64,000 bases of DNA. Origin: Bacillota bacterium. Lineage in GTDB: Bacteria; Bacillota; Clostridia; Acetivibrionales; DTU013. The position numbers and the translations under genes were made by a program. Location: positions 75,642-139,641 of the forward strand of contig JAEYRV010000010.1 in the NCBI GenBank assembly GCA_023435305.1. The letters run 5' to 3'. A model generated the notes under the pieces. The model was not told where the DNA came from. It was given only the letters and a program-made list of their open reading frames with translations, and made no database searches. This document shows, piece by piece, positions 52,649 through 62,070 of this stretch (the first letter of the stretch is position 1; every line of letters starts with the position of its first letter).

Positions 52649-52789
52649 TTATCTCAAATATTCCCATATACTATCATCTGGTGTTTCCAACATAAAATCA
52701 ATATTCTCTAGTTTCTCATCAATCGAATCATGATTATCATCAGAGCACTCAAACTCAACAACTTTGTTTCTCAAGCTTAATTGTGTCAT
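52649..52789 (-). pseudogene. Short AT-rich ORF remnant
   Basis: A 46-residue frame (MTQLSLRNKVVEFECSDD to SIWEYLR) ends at 52649. It has no ribosome binding site, and the frame continues upstream without a start to a TAA at about 52829, so it looks like the C-terminal remnant of a lost gene. It could instead be a real short gene upstream of the GIY-YIG gene. Confidence 0.3.
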
Positions 52790-53082
52790 ATCAAAGTAAA
52801 CACTTGCTTTTAATTTCTTATATGCTTTTTACTGTCTCATGAAACTGCATAACAACCTCACATAATTTTCTCTTTTGGTATAAATTCTACATTTTTTTAC
52901 TAATTCCTCCATGGTTTATAATATTGGCATGAAATGATGTTGCGTAAATGAGGTTGATCCTCAGCATTGCCTTATCTTGCACATATTTGCTCAACCAACT
53001 CAAACATATCCTTAGTAGAACGGCTTAGGATGCAATCTGCCTTTTACAACTATCAAGAGACACTTGGCTGCTTACTTCTATT

Positions 53083-53589
53083 AAGCAAATTACAAAAGAA
53101 CATGGAATAACTGATGGGATTAATTATGATGGTGTTGAAATAGAATAATTTAAGCCTTTTTTCGGACGCATTGTAATAAAATATAATAAATCGTATCAAA
53201 CCCAATATGTATATGCTAAAAGTATATTCGATAAATTAAAAGTATTGCAAATTCTCCCGTCAATATTTGATGGTGAGGATTTCCCCAGATATGATAAAGT
53301 ACGGTTATCATTTAGTCAACTCGAATCAATTGTTAAAAGGAACAAGAGTGATTGGATTTCCGCCCTTGAAAACCAGAAGGCAGTATACCTGATTACTGAC
53401 TTAAATAACGGCAAACAATATGTAGGGTCTGCATATGGTGAAAACGGTATGCTACTGCAACGCTGGAGAAACTATATTAAAAGTGGCCATGGGGGTAATA
53501 AGGAACTAGTCGATTTAGTTGAAAAAGTAGGTCTTGACTATGTAAAAAAGAATTTTCAATATTCCATACTGGTCAATTTCAAAACATGA
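53083..53589 (+). pseudogene. Broken GIY-YIG nuclease family gene
   Basis: The frame reads ITKEHGITDGINYDGVEIE, then a TAA at 53146-53148, then FKPFFGRIVIKYNKSYQTQY and on through FDGEDFPRYDKVRLSFSQLE to a GIY-YIG domain (VYLITDLNNGKQYVGSAYG, LLQRWRNYIKSGHGG). Full-length relatives are long proteins with a C-terminal GIY-YIG domain and continue well past this stop at 53589. So the copy is truncated at the 5' side, interrupted by one stop, and cut short at the 3' side. The longest ATG-less ORF starts at a TTG at 53245 without a site. The surrounding DNA is AT-rich and decayed. Confidence 0.7.
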
Positions 53590-53787
53590 TTCCTACAAAA
53601 ACGTCATTTTTTTTAGAAAAATATGGTTATGCTATGTTTATTTTGATATAATTTAGTTAACATTGGAAACTATTTTGCTAAAATCGATTTTGTTAAAAGA
53701 CAGGCTTTATAAGTTTATTTGATACCACTTTAAATTTGAAGGGACAGTTCCACCACACTAGCAAGAAAAAACAGGAGGATGAATTTT

Positions 53788-55218
53788 ATGAAACTCTGCA
53801 CCTATTGCAATACTACTTATTCGGTAGCGGAAACATCTTGTCCATCATGTGGTGCCGTAGACTTCGAAACGAAGTGCAACAACTGTGGCATTATACACAA
53901 TGGTGCTTTTTGCCCAGATTGCGGGCTTAACATAAACGAAAAGCCCAGTTTTTGCCCCAAATGTGGCAATCAAACGAGTGACCGGGTTTGTCCGAAGTGT
54001 GGTTATGACGTTGCGGCGACATCTACAGTGAAGGATGCCGTTGCATCGCTAGCCTCTAAGGCTGCTTGTAAAATTGGTGGTCACCGTTGGCTTGGCTGCA
54101 AATGCACCCGCTGTGGTGAAACGCGAGACGAGGGGCACAATTTTCGGCCTGTTGCAGGCAAGTGCGAGAAAAAATGTTCTGTGTGTGAAAAAAACGAGAG
54201 CCTTCCTCATCAGTGGAACGGCGATAGATGCACTCACTGCGGTGCTGCCAAAGGGTTTCTTGATAAACTCTGGGATCCGTTTATCAAACGTATACCTTTC
54301 TTGCATTTGGAGAAAAAGAACAACAGAGTTATGGCAGGTTTGGGCATATTTTTAGTTCTGATGTTTGCCTTTATAGGCATTATGGCAATGTTTGAATCGG
54401 CTCCGGCCGGAGATGGTGAGATACGTATACCTAGCTCTTCAAGTACATTTGAAGGCAAAGACTACCGGGATGTATTGACCGAACTACAAACAGCTGGTTT
54501 TATTAATGTTGAGGTAGAGGCCATTGATGATTTAGTTATCGGTTGGCTGACTAAAGACGGGGAAGTTGAAAGGGTATCAGTTAACGGAGACACCGATTTT
54601 AGTTCAAATAGCAAGTTCCCTAAAGATGCAAAAATAGTAATAACATATCACACATTCTCTAATAAAGAATCCGCGGAGGTCTCTGAAAAAACAGACACAG
54701 CCAAGGAAGTGGCCAATAGTGAACAACCTAGTGAAGATAGCAGCTCGAATTCTGTTGAGGAATCGAAAGCATATAAGTACGATGGAAGGCCGTACGAGGT
54801 AGCAGATTCACATAGTACAGGCATAGGGCTTACCCAATATTGGGTATATACTGACAAGTTCGATTATTCGACAGATGAGTTCAGAGAACAGGTCAAGGCT
54901 ATTATTACGGACATAGCCCACAAAGAAAATACTAATAAACTCATAGTAGATATCGTAACAGACAAGGAGATAGTATATTTCGAGAGCAACAACACTATAA
55001 AAGAAGCCATGGATGAGTATGGGATGGAATATTTTGATAACACTATAGCGCCTAAAGAGAAAACAAATTGGGTCGCTACTTATTGCGGCGGTTACGATTT
55101 CAACACCTCAAAAAAAAGCGATGAAGACTCTGCCTTTGAAATTGCTTGGTTTATTGCACAATATACCGACCGTGACGATTTGATCACCGAGCAATGGAAA
55201 CCCAATTTAGCACCCTGA
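53788..55218 (+). CDS. Zinc-ribbon membrane protein with PASTA-like extracellular part
   Basis: The ATG at 53788 is nine bases after AGGAGG; the ATG at 53779 touches the site. The 476-residue protein starts with four or more zinc-ribbon knuckles (CTYCNTTY, CPSCGAVDF, CNNCGIIHNGAFCPDCG, CPKCGNQTSDRVCPKCG), a further Cys/His cluster (GHRWLGCKCTRCGETRDEGH, CSVCEKN, CTHCGAAKG), one membrane helix (VMAGLGIFLVLMFAFIGIMAMF), and an outer part with a PASTA/DUF-like module (FEGKDYRDVLTELQTAGFINVEV) and a Ser/Glu linker. The role is unknown; a sensor or adaptor linking cytoplasm and envelope is possible. RNA or DNA binding by the ribbons is unproven. Confidence 0.8.
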   Translation: MKLCTYCNTTYSVAETSCPSCGAVDFETKCNNCGIIHNGAFCPDCGLNINEKPSFCPKCGNQTSDRVCPKCGYDVAATSTVKDAVASLASKAACKIGGHRWLGCKCTRCGETRDEGHNFRPVAGKCEKKCSVCEKNESLPHQWNGDRCTHCGAAKGFLDKLWDPFIKRIPFLHLEKKNNRVMAGLGIFLVLMFAFIGIMAMFESAPAGDGEIRIPSSSSTFEGKDYRDVLTELQTAGFINVEVEAIDDLVIGWLTKDGEVERVSVNGDTDFSSNSKFPKDAKIVITYHTFSNKESAEVSEKTDTAKEVANSEQPSEDSSSNSVEESKAYKYDGRPYEVADSHSTGIGLTQYWVYTDKFDYSTDEFREQVKAIITDIAHKENTNKLIVDIVTDKEIVYFESNNTIKEAMDEYGMEYFDNTIAPKEKTNWVATYCGGYDFNTSKKSDEDSAFEIAWFIAQYTDRDDLITEQWKPNLAP

Positions 55219-55827
55219 ATCATGGAAGAAGGCATATATTCAATATTACATCTGAATATACACAGATATATGCCAGTAAGCCTTTCGGCTGTCTACCGCC
55301 ATGAGGGAAGAGTGGTGGAGGGTTATCCCCTCTTCTATGGTAGTGTCAAAAATTTTGTGTAAACTCAAGGATAATATATTTACTAGTGGCTGGGATGCTT
55401 GATTTTGGTATCCCAGCTATTTTTACTCTATCATTCGCTCATATTTACATCAATATTTGAATTTAGATTTAAGGCCTAGATGCAAATAGCTTTTATGCCG
55501 CGAAAGCCTCTTGATAATAGCAGTTCGTTGGGTAATTTTTTTCTAGCCAATAGAAAAACCTCCAGTTTGTTATTATTTTATATCACCTTGGATGTTTACA
55601 TAAAATTATTTACACTCTCGAATATTATATATATAAATTGTTCTATTGTTGTTTGCGCCGCCGCAAAATGTCAGTAAGCTGACAGTATTGCCTGTCCAGG
55701 GATTGATGGATATAATGTCCATATCATAGAGAAAGGAAAACGCTTCTGTTTTGATGTACCTTTGTTCGTTGCAAGGGTACCAGAAGCGCCATCCACGGTA
55801 TGGTTATTGTATCAAATTATGAACTGA
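55219..55827. other. Intergenic region before the transposon, no intact gene
   Basis: Only short ORFs without start signals are seen. The stretch contains a terminator (55389-55425), the text GTCAAAAATTTTGTGTAAAC near 55349 that resembles insertion-sequence remnants, and GTCAG-x4-CTGAC near 55670. The left end of the transposon must lie here, but I could not match terminal inverted repeats. Confidence 0.5.
55389..55425 (+). terminator. Intrinsic terminator
   Basis: GCTGGGAT pairs with ATCCCAGC (13-base loop) and is followed by TATTTTTAC. It lies 170 bases after the zinc-ribbon membrane protein gene. Confidence 0.75.
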
Positions 55828-56349
55828 TTGAAAAGAGTAATTCTGGCATTTTTCGTTAGGAATCTGGAGCAGGTATCTTGCCCATGTTGTGGCGGGCAGT
55901 TATCCGTGATTGGCAGCAGGAAGAGAAAATATATTGACAGCGAAGGAAACAAAATTGTTCTCAGAATACGGAGGCTTCGCTGCAAGGTGTGCAGGAGCAT
56001 TCACCATGAACTGCCTGATATCCTGGTACCCTACAAGCGGCATTGCAGTGAAAGCATCGAATCCGTGCTCACCCCCAAGGGAACCCTTTGTGTGGCAGCA
56101 GATGATTCGACGATCCGACGGTGGCGGAACTGGTTTAGAGGATATACGGATCACTTCTTGGGCTGTCTTGAATCCATCGCCGTAAGGCTTGGCAGGAAAA
56201 CTGCGAAGAAGATAACCCATTCTTCCAAGTCCAGATTCCAACGGGTCATAGATTTTGTGGGGGATGCATCAGGTTGGCTGGCAAGGATTGTCCGCCCGGT
56301 AGCCAATACAAATAATTGGATACATACCCGTTCTGCATTTTTGTCCTAA
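55828..56349 (+). CDS. DUF6431-like zinc-finger protein of the transposon
   Basis: The frame opens at a TTG (55828) directly after an in-frame stop, with no better start. The 173-residue product has a zinc ribbon near the N-terminus (VSCPCCGGQL and then RLRCKVCRSIHHELPD) followed by a helix-turn-helix-like stretch (DDSTIRRWRNWFRGY). Proteins like this precede the IS481-like transposase and ExeA-like ATPase genes in clostridial transposons; a targeting or TniQ-like role is a guess. It ends 52 bases before the transposase start. Confidence 0.75.
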   Translation: MKRVILAFFVRNLEQVSCPCCGGQLSVIGSRKRKYIDSEGNKIVLRIRRLRCKVCRSIHHELPDILVPYKRHCSESIESVLTPKGTLCVAADDSTIRRWRNWFRGYTDHFLGCLESIAVRLGRKTAKKITHSSKSRFQRVIDFVGDASGWLARIVRPVANTNNWIHTRSAFLS

Positions 56350-56401
56350 AGGACAGAGTGTAGACTCATGTTGAAAACCTGAAAAAGAGGAGGAGATCAA
56401 C

Positions 56402-57175
56402 ATGAGGGATCAAAAGAAAGCGGAAGAACTGGCAGTACAGAGGGTTCAACTACTGTCACCATTACTGGCGGAGGGGTTGGATCCGGCAAAGGCTAGAGAG
56501 CTACGGGCGGGAATATGTGAACAGACTGGTTTGTCCGAGCGCACCTTGAGAAGGTACATAGCAAAGTATTCGAAGGATGGGTTTGCAGGATTGAAACCCA
56601 GGGGCAGAGGACAACGAAGGACGGAGGATGCAATACCTCAGAATATACTGGATCAGGCCATTCTGCTTCGCCGTGAAATACCGGGCAGAAGTGTTGCTCA
56701 AATCATCCAGATTCTCGAGTGGGAAGGAAGGGTCGGCCCTGGACAGATAAAGCGGAGCACGCTTCAGGAAAAGTTATCTGAGCGCGGCTACAGCACGAGG
56801 CATATGAGGATGTATTCCCAATCGGGCGTTGCGGCCAGACGGTTTCAGCAAAAGAGCCGCAATATGCTTTGGCATAGTGATATCAAATATGGCCCGTATT
56901 TGCCGATTGGCTTGGGTGGAACAAAGAAGCAGGTATATCTTGTTACTTTTATTGACGACGCAACACGCTTTGTACTTCACGGTGAGTTCTACCCCACTTT
57001 GGATCAGGTGATAGTTGAGGATTGCTTCCGGAAATCAATCATGAAGTATGGGATTCCAGATTCCGTGTACTTTGACAATGGGAAACAATACCGGACCAAA
57101 TGGATGGCGAGGACCTGCTCAAAGCTCGGCATCAGGCTGCTTTACGCGAAGCCGTATTCGCCTGAAGCGACCGGG
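56402..57175 (+). pseudogene. DDE transposase, N-terminal part (split by the RIT element)
   Basis: This 258-codon part has an N-terminal helix-turn-helix (TGLSERTLRRYIAKYSKDGF), a second HTH (GRSVAQIIQILEWEG) and an rve-type catalytic core with LWHSDIKYGPYL (first Asp), SVYFDNGKQYR (second Asp) and KPYSPEATG (catalytic Glu). The coding frame is broken directly after EATG by the element starting at 57176. The continuation with GKIERFNSTVEEFFQ is at 60667. Fused, the two parts give a normal length of about 448 residues. The ORF runs on to 57199 only through the RIT end. Confidence 0.9.
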
Positions 57176-57202
57176 AATGTAAAGTATATGAAAATGTAAA
57201 GT
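57173..57202 (+). repeat. Left 30-bp inverted repeat of the RIT element
   Basis: GGGAATGTAAAGTATATGAA at its start is repeated exactly, together with ten more bases, in inverse orientation at 60612-60641. It contains two ATGTAAAGT-type motifs, likely recombinase binding sites. Confidence 0.95.
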
Positions 57203-57315
57203 TAGGTCTCAGAGCCCTTGTAAGATAACAAATAGCAGTGATACACTTAACATTTTCATCCTCCGATAGTTAAAATAGGCTCAAAGCCAAAAAAACTATG
57301 GGAGGGATCTAAAAA

Positions 57316-58578
57316 ATGAATTCAATATTAACAGAAAAATCGTTTGACACCATGGCGGACGAACTGATTTCCTTTCTTAAACAGCTAAGTTTTCATCCGG
57401 TTCATATTCAAAGATATCGCCACCATATCATAAGAATAAAGAATTTTATGGATATGCAAGCGTTATCCAGGTTTACCAGCGATGAGTGTGACATATTTAT
57501 CAAACACATTATAGGGCATGGTGAATATAGAAATCTAAATATTTGTGATAAGGAGGCAATCCGATGTGCCAATATTCTGATAGAATATCAATTGACCGGA
57601 ATGATTTCATACAGGATCAAACAAAAACAGGAATTGCTTCATGGACTAATAGGATGCGACATTCAATCATACCTGGATTACCGAAAATCTATAGGAATTT
57701 CATCTGATACATTGCAAAGCATAGGGACTTATCTTGGACGTTTTCAAAAATATCTTGATTCCGTCAATCGCAGCACATTTATTGAAATGACGCAGCAAGA
57801 TATCCTTGGCTTCATAAAAAGTCTCAGCTATTCCACAAAGGCCACCGTTCATTGCACCCTTTGTGCCTTAAGAGGACTTTTGCGATTTCTTCATAGCGAA
57901 AGGATCCTCGAAACAGACTGGTCCTATCTGGTTCCAAGGGACAGCTATAGAAAAGAAGCAAAGCTTCCAACTACCTATACGAAGGATGAAGTCGAACGCA
58001 TGCTGAATGCAGTTGACAGAGGAAGCCCAAAGGGAAAGCGTGATTACGCCATGATGCTTCTTGCCTCTAGGCTTGGCCTTCGTGCTTCAGATATCTGTGG
58101 TTTGACATTTGAAAACTTGCTATGGTCCCAAAATTTGATAGTTCTGATTCAGGAAAAAACAAAAAAGCGAATCGAACTGCCATTACTCACTGAAATTGGG
58201 AATGCTATCATTGATTATCTGAAATTCGGACGGGCGATTTCGGACTTGCCATATGTATTTCTTCATGCCAACCATGGTTATCACAGGCTTCAGGAACCAA
58301 CACTTCACAGTATTGTTTGCTTCTACATGCGGCTTGCAGGAATAGAAAATATTAATGATAAAAAACATGGTCCCCATGCGTTGCGTCATAGTCTGGCGGG
58401 ATTCCTGCTTGAGAAAAAAACGCCACTCCCCGTGATATCAGAGGTACTTGGTCATTCCAATACAGAGTCAACAAAGACATATTTAAGAATCGATATGGAA
58501 TCTCTACGCCAGTGTACCCTCCAAGTCCCCCCTGTCAACACCAACTACTACCGGAAAGGGGGCTTCTGCAATGAATGA
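57316..58578 (+). CDS. Tyrosine recombinase, first of the RIT trio
   Basis: The 420-residue protein starts at an ATG behind GGGAGGGA. A SAM-like N-terminal core-binding part (DIQSYLDYRKSIGISSDTL) is followed by the catalytic domain with RLGLRASDICGL (first Arg), HALRHSLAGFLLEK (HxxR), LGHSNTESTKTYLRI (His and nucleophile Tyr). All catalytic residues are present. It is longer than the other two because of about 120 extra N-terminal residues. Its end overlaps the next gene by eight bases. Confidence 0.93.
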   Translation: MNSILTEKSFDTMADELISFLKQLSFHPVHIQRYRHHIIRIKNFMDMQALSRFTSDECDIFIKHIIGHGEYRNLNICDKEAIRCANILIEYQLTGMISYRIKQKQELLHGLIGCDIQSYLDYRKSIGISSDTLQSIGTYLGRFQKYLDSVNRSTFIEMTQQDILGFIKSLSYSTKATVHCTLCALRGLLRFLHSERILETDWSYLVPRDSYRKEAKLPTTYTKDEVERMLNAVDRGSPKGKRDYAMMLLASRLGLRASDICGLTFENLLWSQNLIVLIQEKTKKRIELPLLTEIGNAIIDYLKFGRAISDLPYVFLHANHGYHRLQEPTLHSIVCFYMRLAGIENINDKKHGPHALRHSLAGFLLEKKTPLPVISEVLGHSNTESTKTYLRIDMESLRQCTLQVPPVNTNYYRKGGFCNE

Positions 58579-59530
58579 ATTAAAGAGTAGCCTTGCCCCT
58601 TTCATTAAGTCGTATGTGGATTTCAAACGCAGTCTCGGATACAAATACAGTGATATGTATACTTTTAGCAGTCTCGACAGGTTTCTTTTTGATCAGTCCT
58701 ATGAGTCGCTTGGGCTCAGTGAAGAAATATTAAGGCAATGGAGTCAACTCCGTCCGAATGAAACAGATGTTAACCGGTACAAAAGGATAGATACCATCAG
58801 GAACTTATCTATCTATCTGAACGGAATCGGTTACCCCTCTTACGTTCCAATGCTGCCAAAACGATATACCACATCATTCAAACCATATATTTTTACGGAC
58901 GATGAACTCATGCGTTTCTTCGAGGCATGTGACAATATGGAGTATAACCCTAGCTACCAGTCGCTTCATCACATATGTCCTGCTCTGTTCAGGCTGTTAT
59001 ACGGATGTGGTCTGCGTGTAAGCGAAGCTCTTTCTCTGAAGCGTGAAGATGTCAACCTGGTTGATGGTTTCATAATTATTCATGAAACAAAAAACGGAGA
59101 AGAACGCAAGCTACCTCTTTCAGAATCACTAAAGAGTGTTTTGTCACAGTACTGTAACTATTGTCGCATTAATGCATATGGGCAGGACTACTTCTTTGTA
59201 AAACGAAATGGTGAAAGATGTTCATCCGATACTATCTACAGAAGGTTTCGAAAAATTCTGTATTGTGCAAAGATATCACACTCTGGCAAGGGACACGGCC
59301 CACGGGTACATGATCTCAGGCATTCGTTCAGTGTCCATTCACTGGCAAACATGGCTGAACAGGGATTGGATTTGTACTACTGCCTTCCACTTCTATCGAA
59401 ATACCTTGGCCACAAATCTCTTGCAGCTACAGATGGATATGTCAGGTTGACAGCGGATATGTACCCAAAGCTCATAAATGATGTTAACAAAATATGTGCA
59501 TTTGTTTTTCCGGAGGTGAAACAGCCGTGA
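58571..59530 (+). CDS. Tyrosine recombinase, second of the RIT trio
   Basis: The 319-residue protein has an N-terminal core-binding domain (YVDFKRSLGYKYSDMYTFSS) and a catalytic domain with CGLRVSEALSL (Arg), HDLRHSFSVHSL (HxxR) and LGHKSLAATDGYVRL (His, Tyr). The ATG is preceded by AAAGGGGG inside the end of the first recombinase gene. It overlaps the third gene by four bases (GTGA). The tight coupling suggests the three act together in fixed ratio. Confidence 0.93.
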   Translation: MNELKSSLAPFIKSYVDFKRSLGYKYSDMYTFSSLDRFLFDQSYESLGLSEEILRQWSQLRPNETDVNRYKRIDTIRNLSIYLNGIGYPSYVPMLPKRYTTSFKPYIFTDDELMRFFEACDNMEYNPSYQSLHHICPALFRLLYGCGLRVSEALSLKREDVNLVDGFIIIHETKNGEERKLPLSESLKSVLSQYCNYCRINAYGQDYFFVKRNGERCSSDTIYRRFRKILYCAKISHSGKGHGPRVHDLRHSFSVHSLANMAEQGLDLYYCLPLLSKYLGHKSLAATDGYVRLTADMYPKLINDVNKICAFVFPEVKQP

Positions 59531-60546
59531 AACCGACAGATTTCGCATACTACCTGACTAACTTCTTTACGAAATACCTTCCAATCGAGTGTGGTGTAAG
59601 TCCAAACACAATATCGTCTTACCGGGACACTTTCCTGCTTTTCATTTCATTTGCCAAAAACGAAAAAGGCAAAGCTATTGAACGGCTACAGTTAAAAGAC
59701 ATCAATAAAGAAGTCATTACAGACTTTCTAAACTGGATTGAAACTGGAAGGAATTGTTCAATACCTACACGAAATGTGCGGTTAACTGCTATCCACTCAT
59801 TTTTTCAATACCTACAGTACGAGTTTCCAGATTTCCTGCTAGAATGGCAGAAAATACTTGCAATACCTGTAAAAAGGGGCGAACGTGGAACCTTAAACTA
59901 TACATCTCTTGATGGCATTAAGCTTCTTCTTGAAATGCCGGATCAAAGTACAAGATCCGGGCGAAGGGATTTAGCACTTTTATCATTAATGTATGATACC
60001 GGAGCAAGAGTTCAGGAAATTGCAGATCTCACTCCTTCAATGGTGCACCTTTCTAAGCCAAGCACCATTAAACTTATTGGGAAAGGCAATAAAGCTCGCA
60101 TTGTTCCGTTAATGGAAAAGCAAGTTGATATCCTGAGCAGTTACATAAACGAGCATAAGCTGAATGCTCCTTATGCAAATCAATATCCACTGTTCTCCAA
60201 TAGCCGAAAAGAAAAACTCACCCGTGCTGGAATCAGCTATATACTTGATAAATATGTGAAAATGGCAAGGGCAAAAGATGCATCACAAATTCCTCAAAAG
60301 TTCAGTTGCCACTGTATGCGGCATAGTAAAGCTATGCATATGCTCCAATCTGGGGTCAATCTCGTGTATATCCGGGATATGCTTGGACATGTATCCGTAC
60401 AAACTACAGAAATGTATGCAAGGGCTGATTCCCGCAAGAAACGCGAAGCAATTGAACAGGCTTATACAGATGTGTCTCCAGATACAAAACCGCTGTGGGA
60501 AGGAAATCAAGGGCTTATTGAATGGTTAAGATCATTCAATAAATGA
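59527..60546 (+). CDS. Tyrosine recombinase, third of the RIT trio
   Basis: The GTG at 59527 follows GGAGGTGAAACAGCC and overlaps the previous stop. The 339-residue protein has core-binding (GVSPNTISSYRDTFLLFI) and catalytic parts with TGARVQEIADL (Arg), HCMRHSKAMHML (HxxR) and LGHVSVQTTEMYARA (His, Tyr). It resembles XerC/D-type integrases. The catalytic set is complete, so the element may be active. Confidence 0.93.
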   Translation: MKPTDFAYYLTNFFTKYLPIECGVSPNTISSYRDTFLLFISFAKNEKGKAIERLQLKDINKEVITDFLNWIETGRNCSIPTRNVRLTAIHSFFQYLQYEFPDFLLEWQKILAIPVKRGERGTLNYTSLDGIKLLLEMPDQSTRSGRRDLALLSLMYDTGARVQEIADLTPSMVHLSKPSTIKLIGKGNKARIVPLMEKQVDILSSYINEHKLNAPYANQYPLFSNSRKEKLTRAGISYILDKYVKMARAKDASQIPQKFSCHCMRHSKAMHMLQSGVNLVYIRDMLGHVSVQTTEMYARADSRKKREAIEQAYTDVSPDTKPLWEGNQGLIEWLRSFNK

Positions 60547-60611
60547 CATTCGTGTGAAAATGTAAAGTGAATTGGTAAGGTTCTGGTATATTCCAAGGGG
60601 TTCACAACTTC

Positions 60612-60641
60612 ACTTTACATTTTCATATACTTTACATTCCC
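60612..60641 (-). repeat. Right 30-bp inverted repeat of the RIT element
   Basis: Exact inverse of 57173-57202. It is followed by TTAATATGTAAAGCTTCACA, a near-palindrome around AAGCTT, before the host transposase resumes at 60667. Confidence 0.95.
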
Positions 60642-60666
60642 CTTAATATGTAAAGCTTCACATATC

Positions 60667-61239
60667 AAAGGCAAAATTGAGAGGTTCAACTCCACTGTGG
60701 AGGAGTTCTTTCAGGAACTGTCACTGGAGAAGGCAAAAACCTTGGAAGAGTTGAACCGAAAGTTCAGGGTATGGCTGGATGAAGGTTACAACGGAAAACC
60801 TCACAGCAGCTTAAAAGGGATACCCCCGTCGCAGGCCTACGCAAGCGATCCGAAGAAGGTTCGGTTTGCGACACCCGAAGAATGCCGGGAAGCCTTTTTA
60901 TGGGAAGACACAAGGAAGGTTGATAATACAGGCTGTTTCAAGCTTCAAGGGATTGAATATGAAGCAGGTATCGAATACATAGGCAAAAAAGTGGACGTGC
61001 GCTATGATCCCTTTGATTTGGGCCTGTTGGAGATATGGTATAGAGGGGAATGCCGGAAAATGGCATCACCTTTGAAAGTAGGAGAATACTGCCCGAAGGT
61101 GGAAAAAACGGCAGCAGCAAAACCAGCGACACATTCGCGGCTTCTTAAGATATACACAGATGAGAACGAAAAAAGGCAAAAACAGAAGACTGGCGCTCTG
61201 ACATTCAGAAGCATGAAGGGCGGTGGCGGAAATGTTTGA
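60667..61239 (+). pseudogene. DDE transposase, C-terminal part
   Basis: The frame resumes as GKIERFNSTVEEFFQELSLE, which directly continues the catalytic core of the part ending at 57175. It carries the C-terminal beta-barrel of the transposase family (VDVRYDPFDLGLLEIWYRGE) and a basic tail. A GTG at 60697 could start a fragment, but no protein with catalytic residues would result. The end overlaps the AAA gene start by eight bases, as in the intact transposon. Confidence 0.88.
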
Positions 61240-62035
61240 GCAGTATTACAACTTTCTGTATACGCCCTTCGCCCGTGATATACCAGAGAAGCATTTGTAC
61301 AGCAATCCGGAGCTGGATGAGGTTTGCAGCAGATTAGAGTATGTTGCAAGGAACCGGCTGTTTGCAGTGATATCCGGCGATGTAGGCACGGGGAAAACGA
61401 CAGCTATACGGAAGTTTGTAGGGACACTGGATACCAACCGATACAAGGTGATGTACATAAGCGATTCAGCGTTGACGCCGAGGAACTTTTATTGGGAAGT
61501 TCTGAACCAACTGGGCTGCGAAGCAAAGTTTTATAGAAGTGACGCAAAGCGTCAGCTGACAAGGGAGATCAGCAACCTGATTGAAATACAAAAACGAATT
61601 CCTGTAGTCATTACGGACGAGGCACACTTGCTATCGAGAGAGATGTTGGAAGAAATACGTTTTCTGCTGAACTTCAAGATGGATTCATACAACCCACTGA
61701 GCCTGATACTGGTAGGTCAGAGTGAGTTAAAGGATATCCTGAAGAAACAGATTTATGAGGCGATTTGCCAACGGATAGACATTCGATACCATATGACACC
61801 GTATGATCGAGAAAGGACCGGTGAATACATCAAAAAGCACCTTGAATATGCTGGTGAAGGCCGTGAAATATTTACTGACATGGCTTTGAATGAGATTTAT
61901 GAATATTCACACGGTATACCACGAAAAATCAATCGAGTATGTACAGCCTGCTTATTACATGGGGCCCAGGTGCAAAAAAAGATCATCGACGATCATGTAG
62001 TAAGACTAATCATTGAGGAAGAATTTAACTGGTAG
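61232..62035 (+). CDS. ExeA/TniB-like AAA ATPase of the transposon
   Basis: The ATG at 61232 is used because relatives begin MFEQYYxFxxxPF; the GTG at 61223 is an alternative. The 267-residue protein has Walker A SGDVGTGKTTA, Walker B VVITDEAHLLS, and arginine-containing sensor text GIPRKINRVCTACLL. In Tn7- and Tn5053-like systems this type of ATPase selects target DNA and activates the DDE transposase. It is intact even though its transposase is split. Confidence 0.92.
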   Translation: MFEQYYNFLYTPFARDIPEKHLYSNPELDEVCSRLEYVARNRLFAVISGDVGTGKTTAIRKFVGTLDTNRYKVMYISDSALTPRNFYWEVLNQLGCEAKFYRSDAKRQLTREISNLIEIQKRIPVVITDEAHLLSREMLEEIRFLLNFKMDSYNPLSLILVGQSELKDILKKQIYEAICQRIDIRYHMTPYDRERTGEYIKKHLEYAGEGREIFTDMALNEIYEYSHGIPRKINRVCTACLLHGAQVQKKIIDDHVVRLIIEEEFNW

Positions 62036-62070
62036 TAAAAACCCTGTCCGTACACCCTGCGGACAGGGTT
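62035..62070 (-). terminator. Terminator for the leftward two-gene unit
   Basis: AACCCTGTCCG pairs with CGGACAGGGTT, and on the minus strand the stem is followed by TTTTACTACC. It probably stops transcription coming from 62313-63846 and may act on both strands. Confidence 0.7.

Larger units (their letters stand above)
57176..60666 (+). mobile_element. RIT element (three tyrosine recombinases in a row)
   Basis: The insertion is defined by comparison with the interrupted transposase: ...EATG before 57176 and GKIERF... after 60666, so it is about 3491 bases. It has three overlapping tyrosine recombinase genes, all plus strand, between perfect 30-bp inverted repeats. RIT (recombinase in trio) elements of this kind are known in many bacterial phyla; their movement mechanism is little understood. 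A 20-bp near-palindrome, ATATGTAAAGCTTCACATAT, lies between the right repeat and the flank. Confidence 0.88.
55828..62035 (+). mobile_element. Three-gene DDE transposon interrupted by a RIT element
   Basis: The unit has a DUF6431 zinc-finger gene, an IS481/TniA-like DDE transposase and an ExeA/TniB-like AAA ATPase, all on the plus strand. The transposase is split at 57175/60667 by a 3.49-kb RIT element, which makes the outer transposon non-autonomous. The true ends were not located; limits given are those of the genes. Confidence 0.85.
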
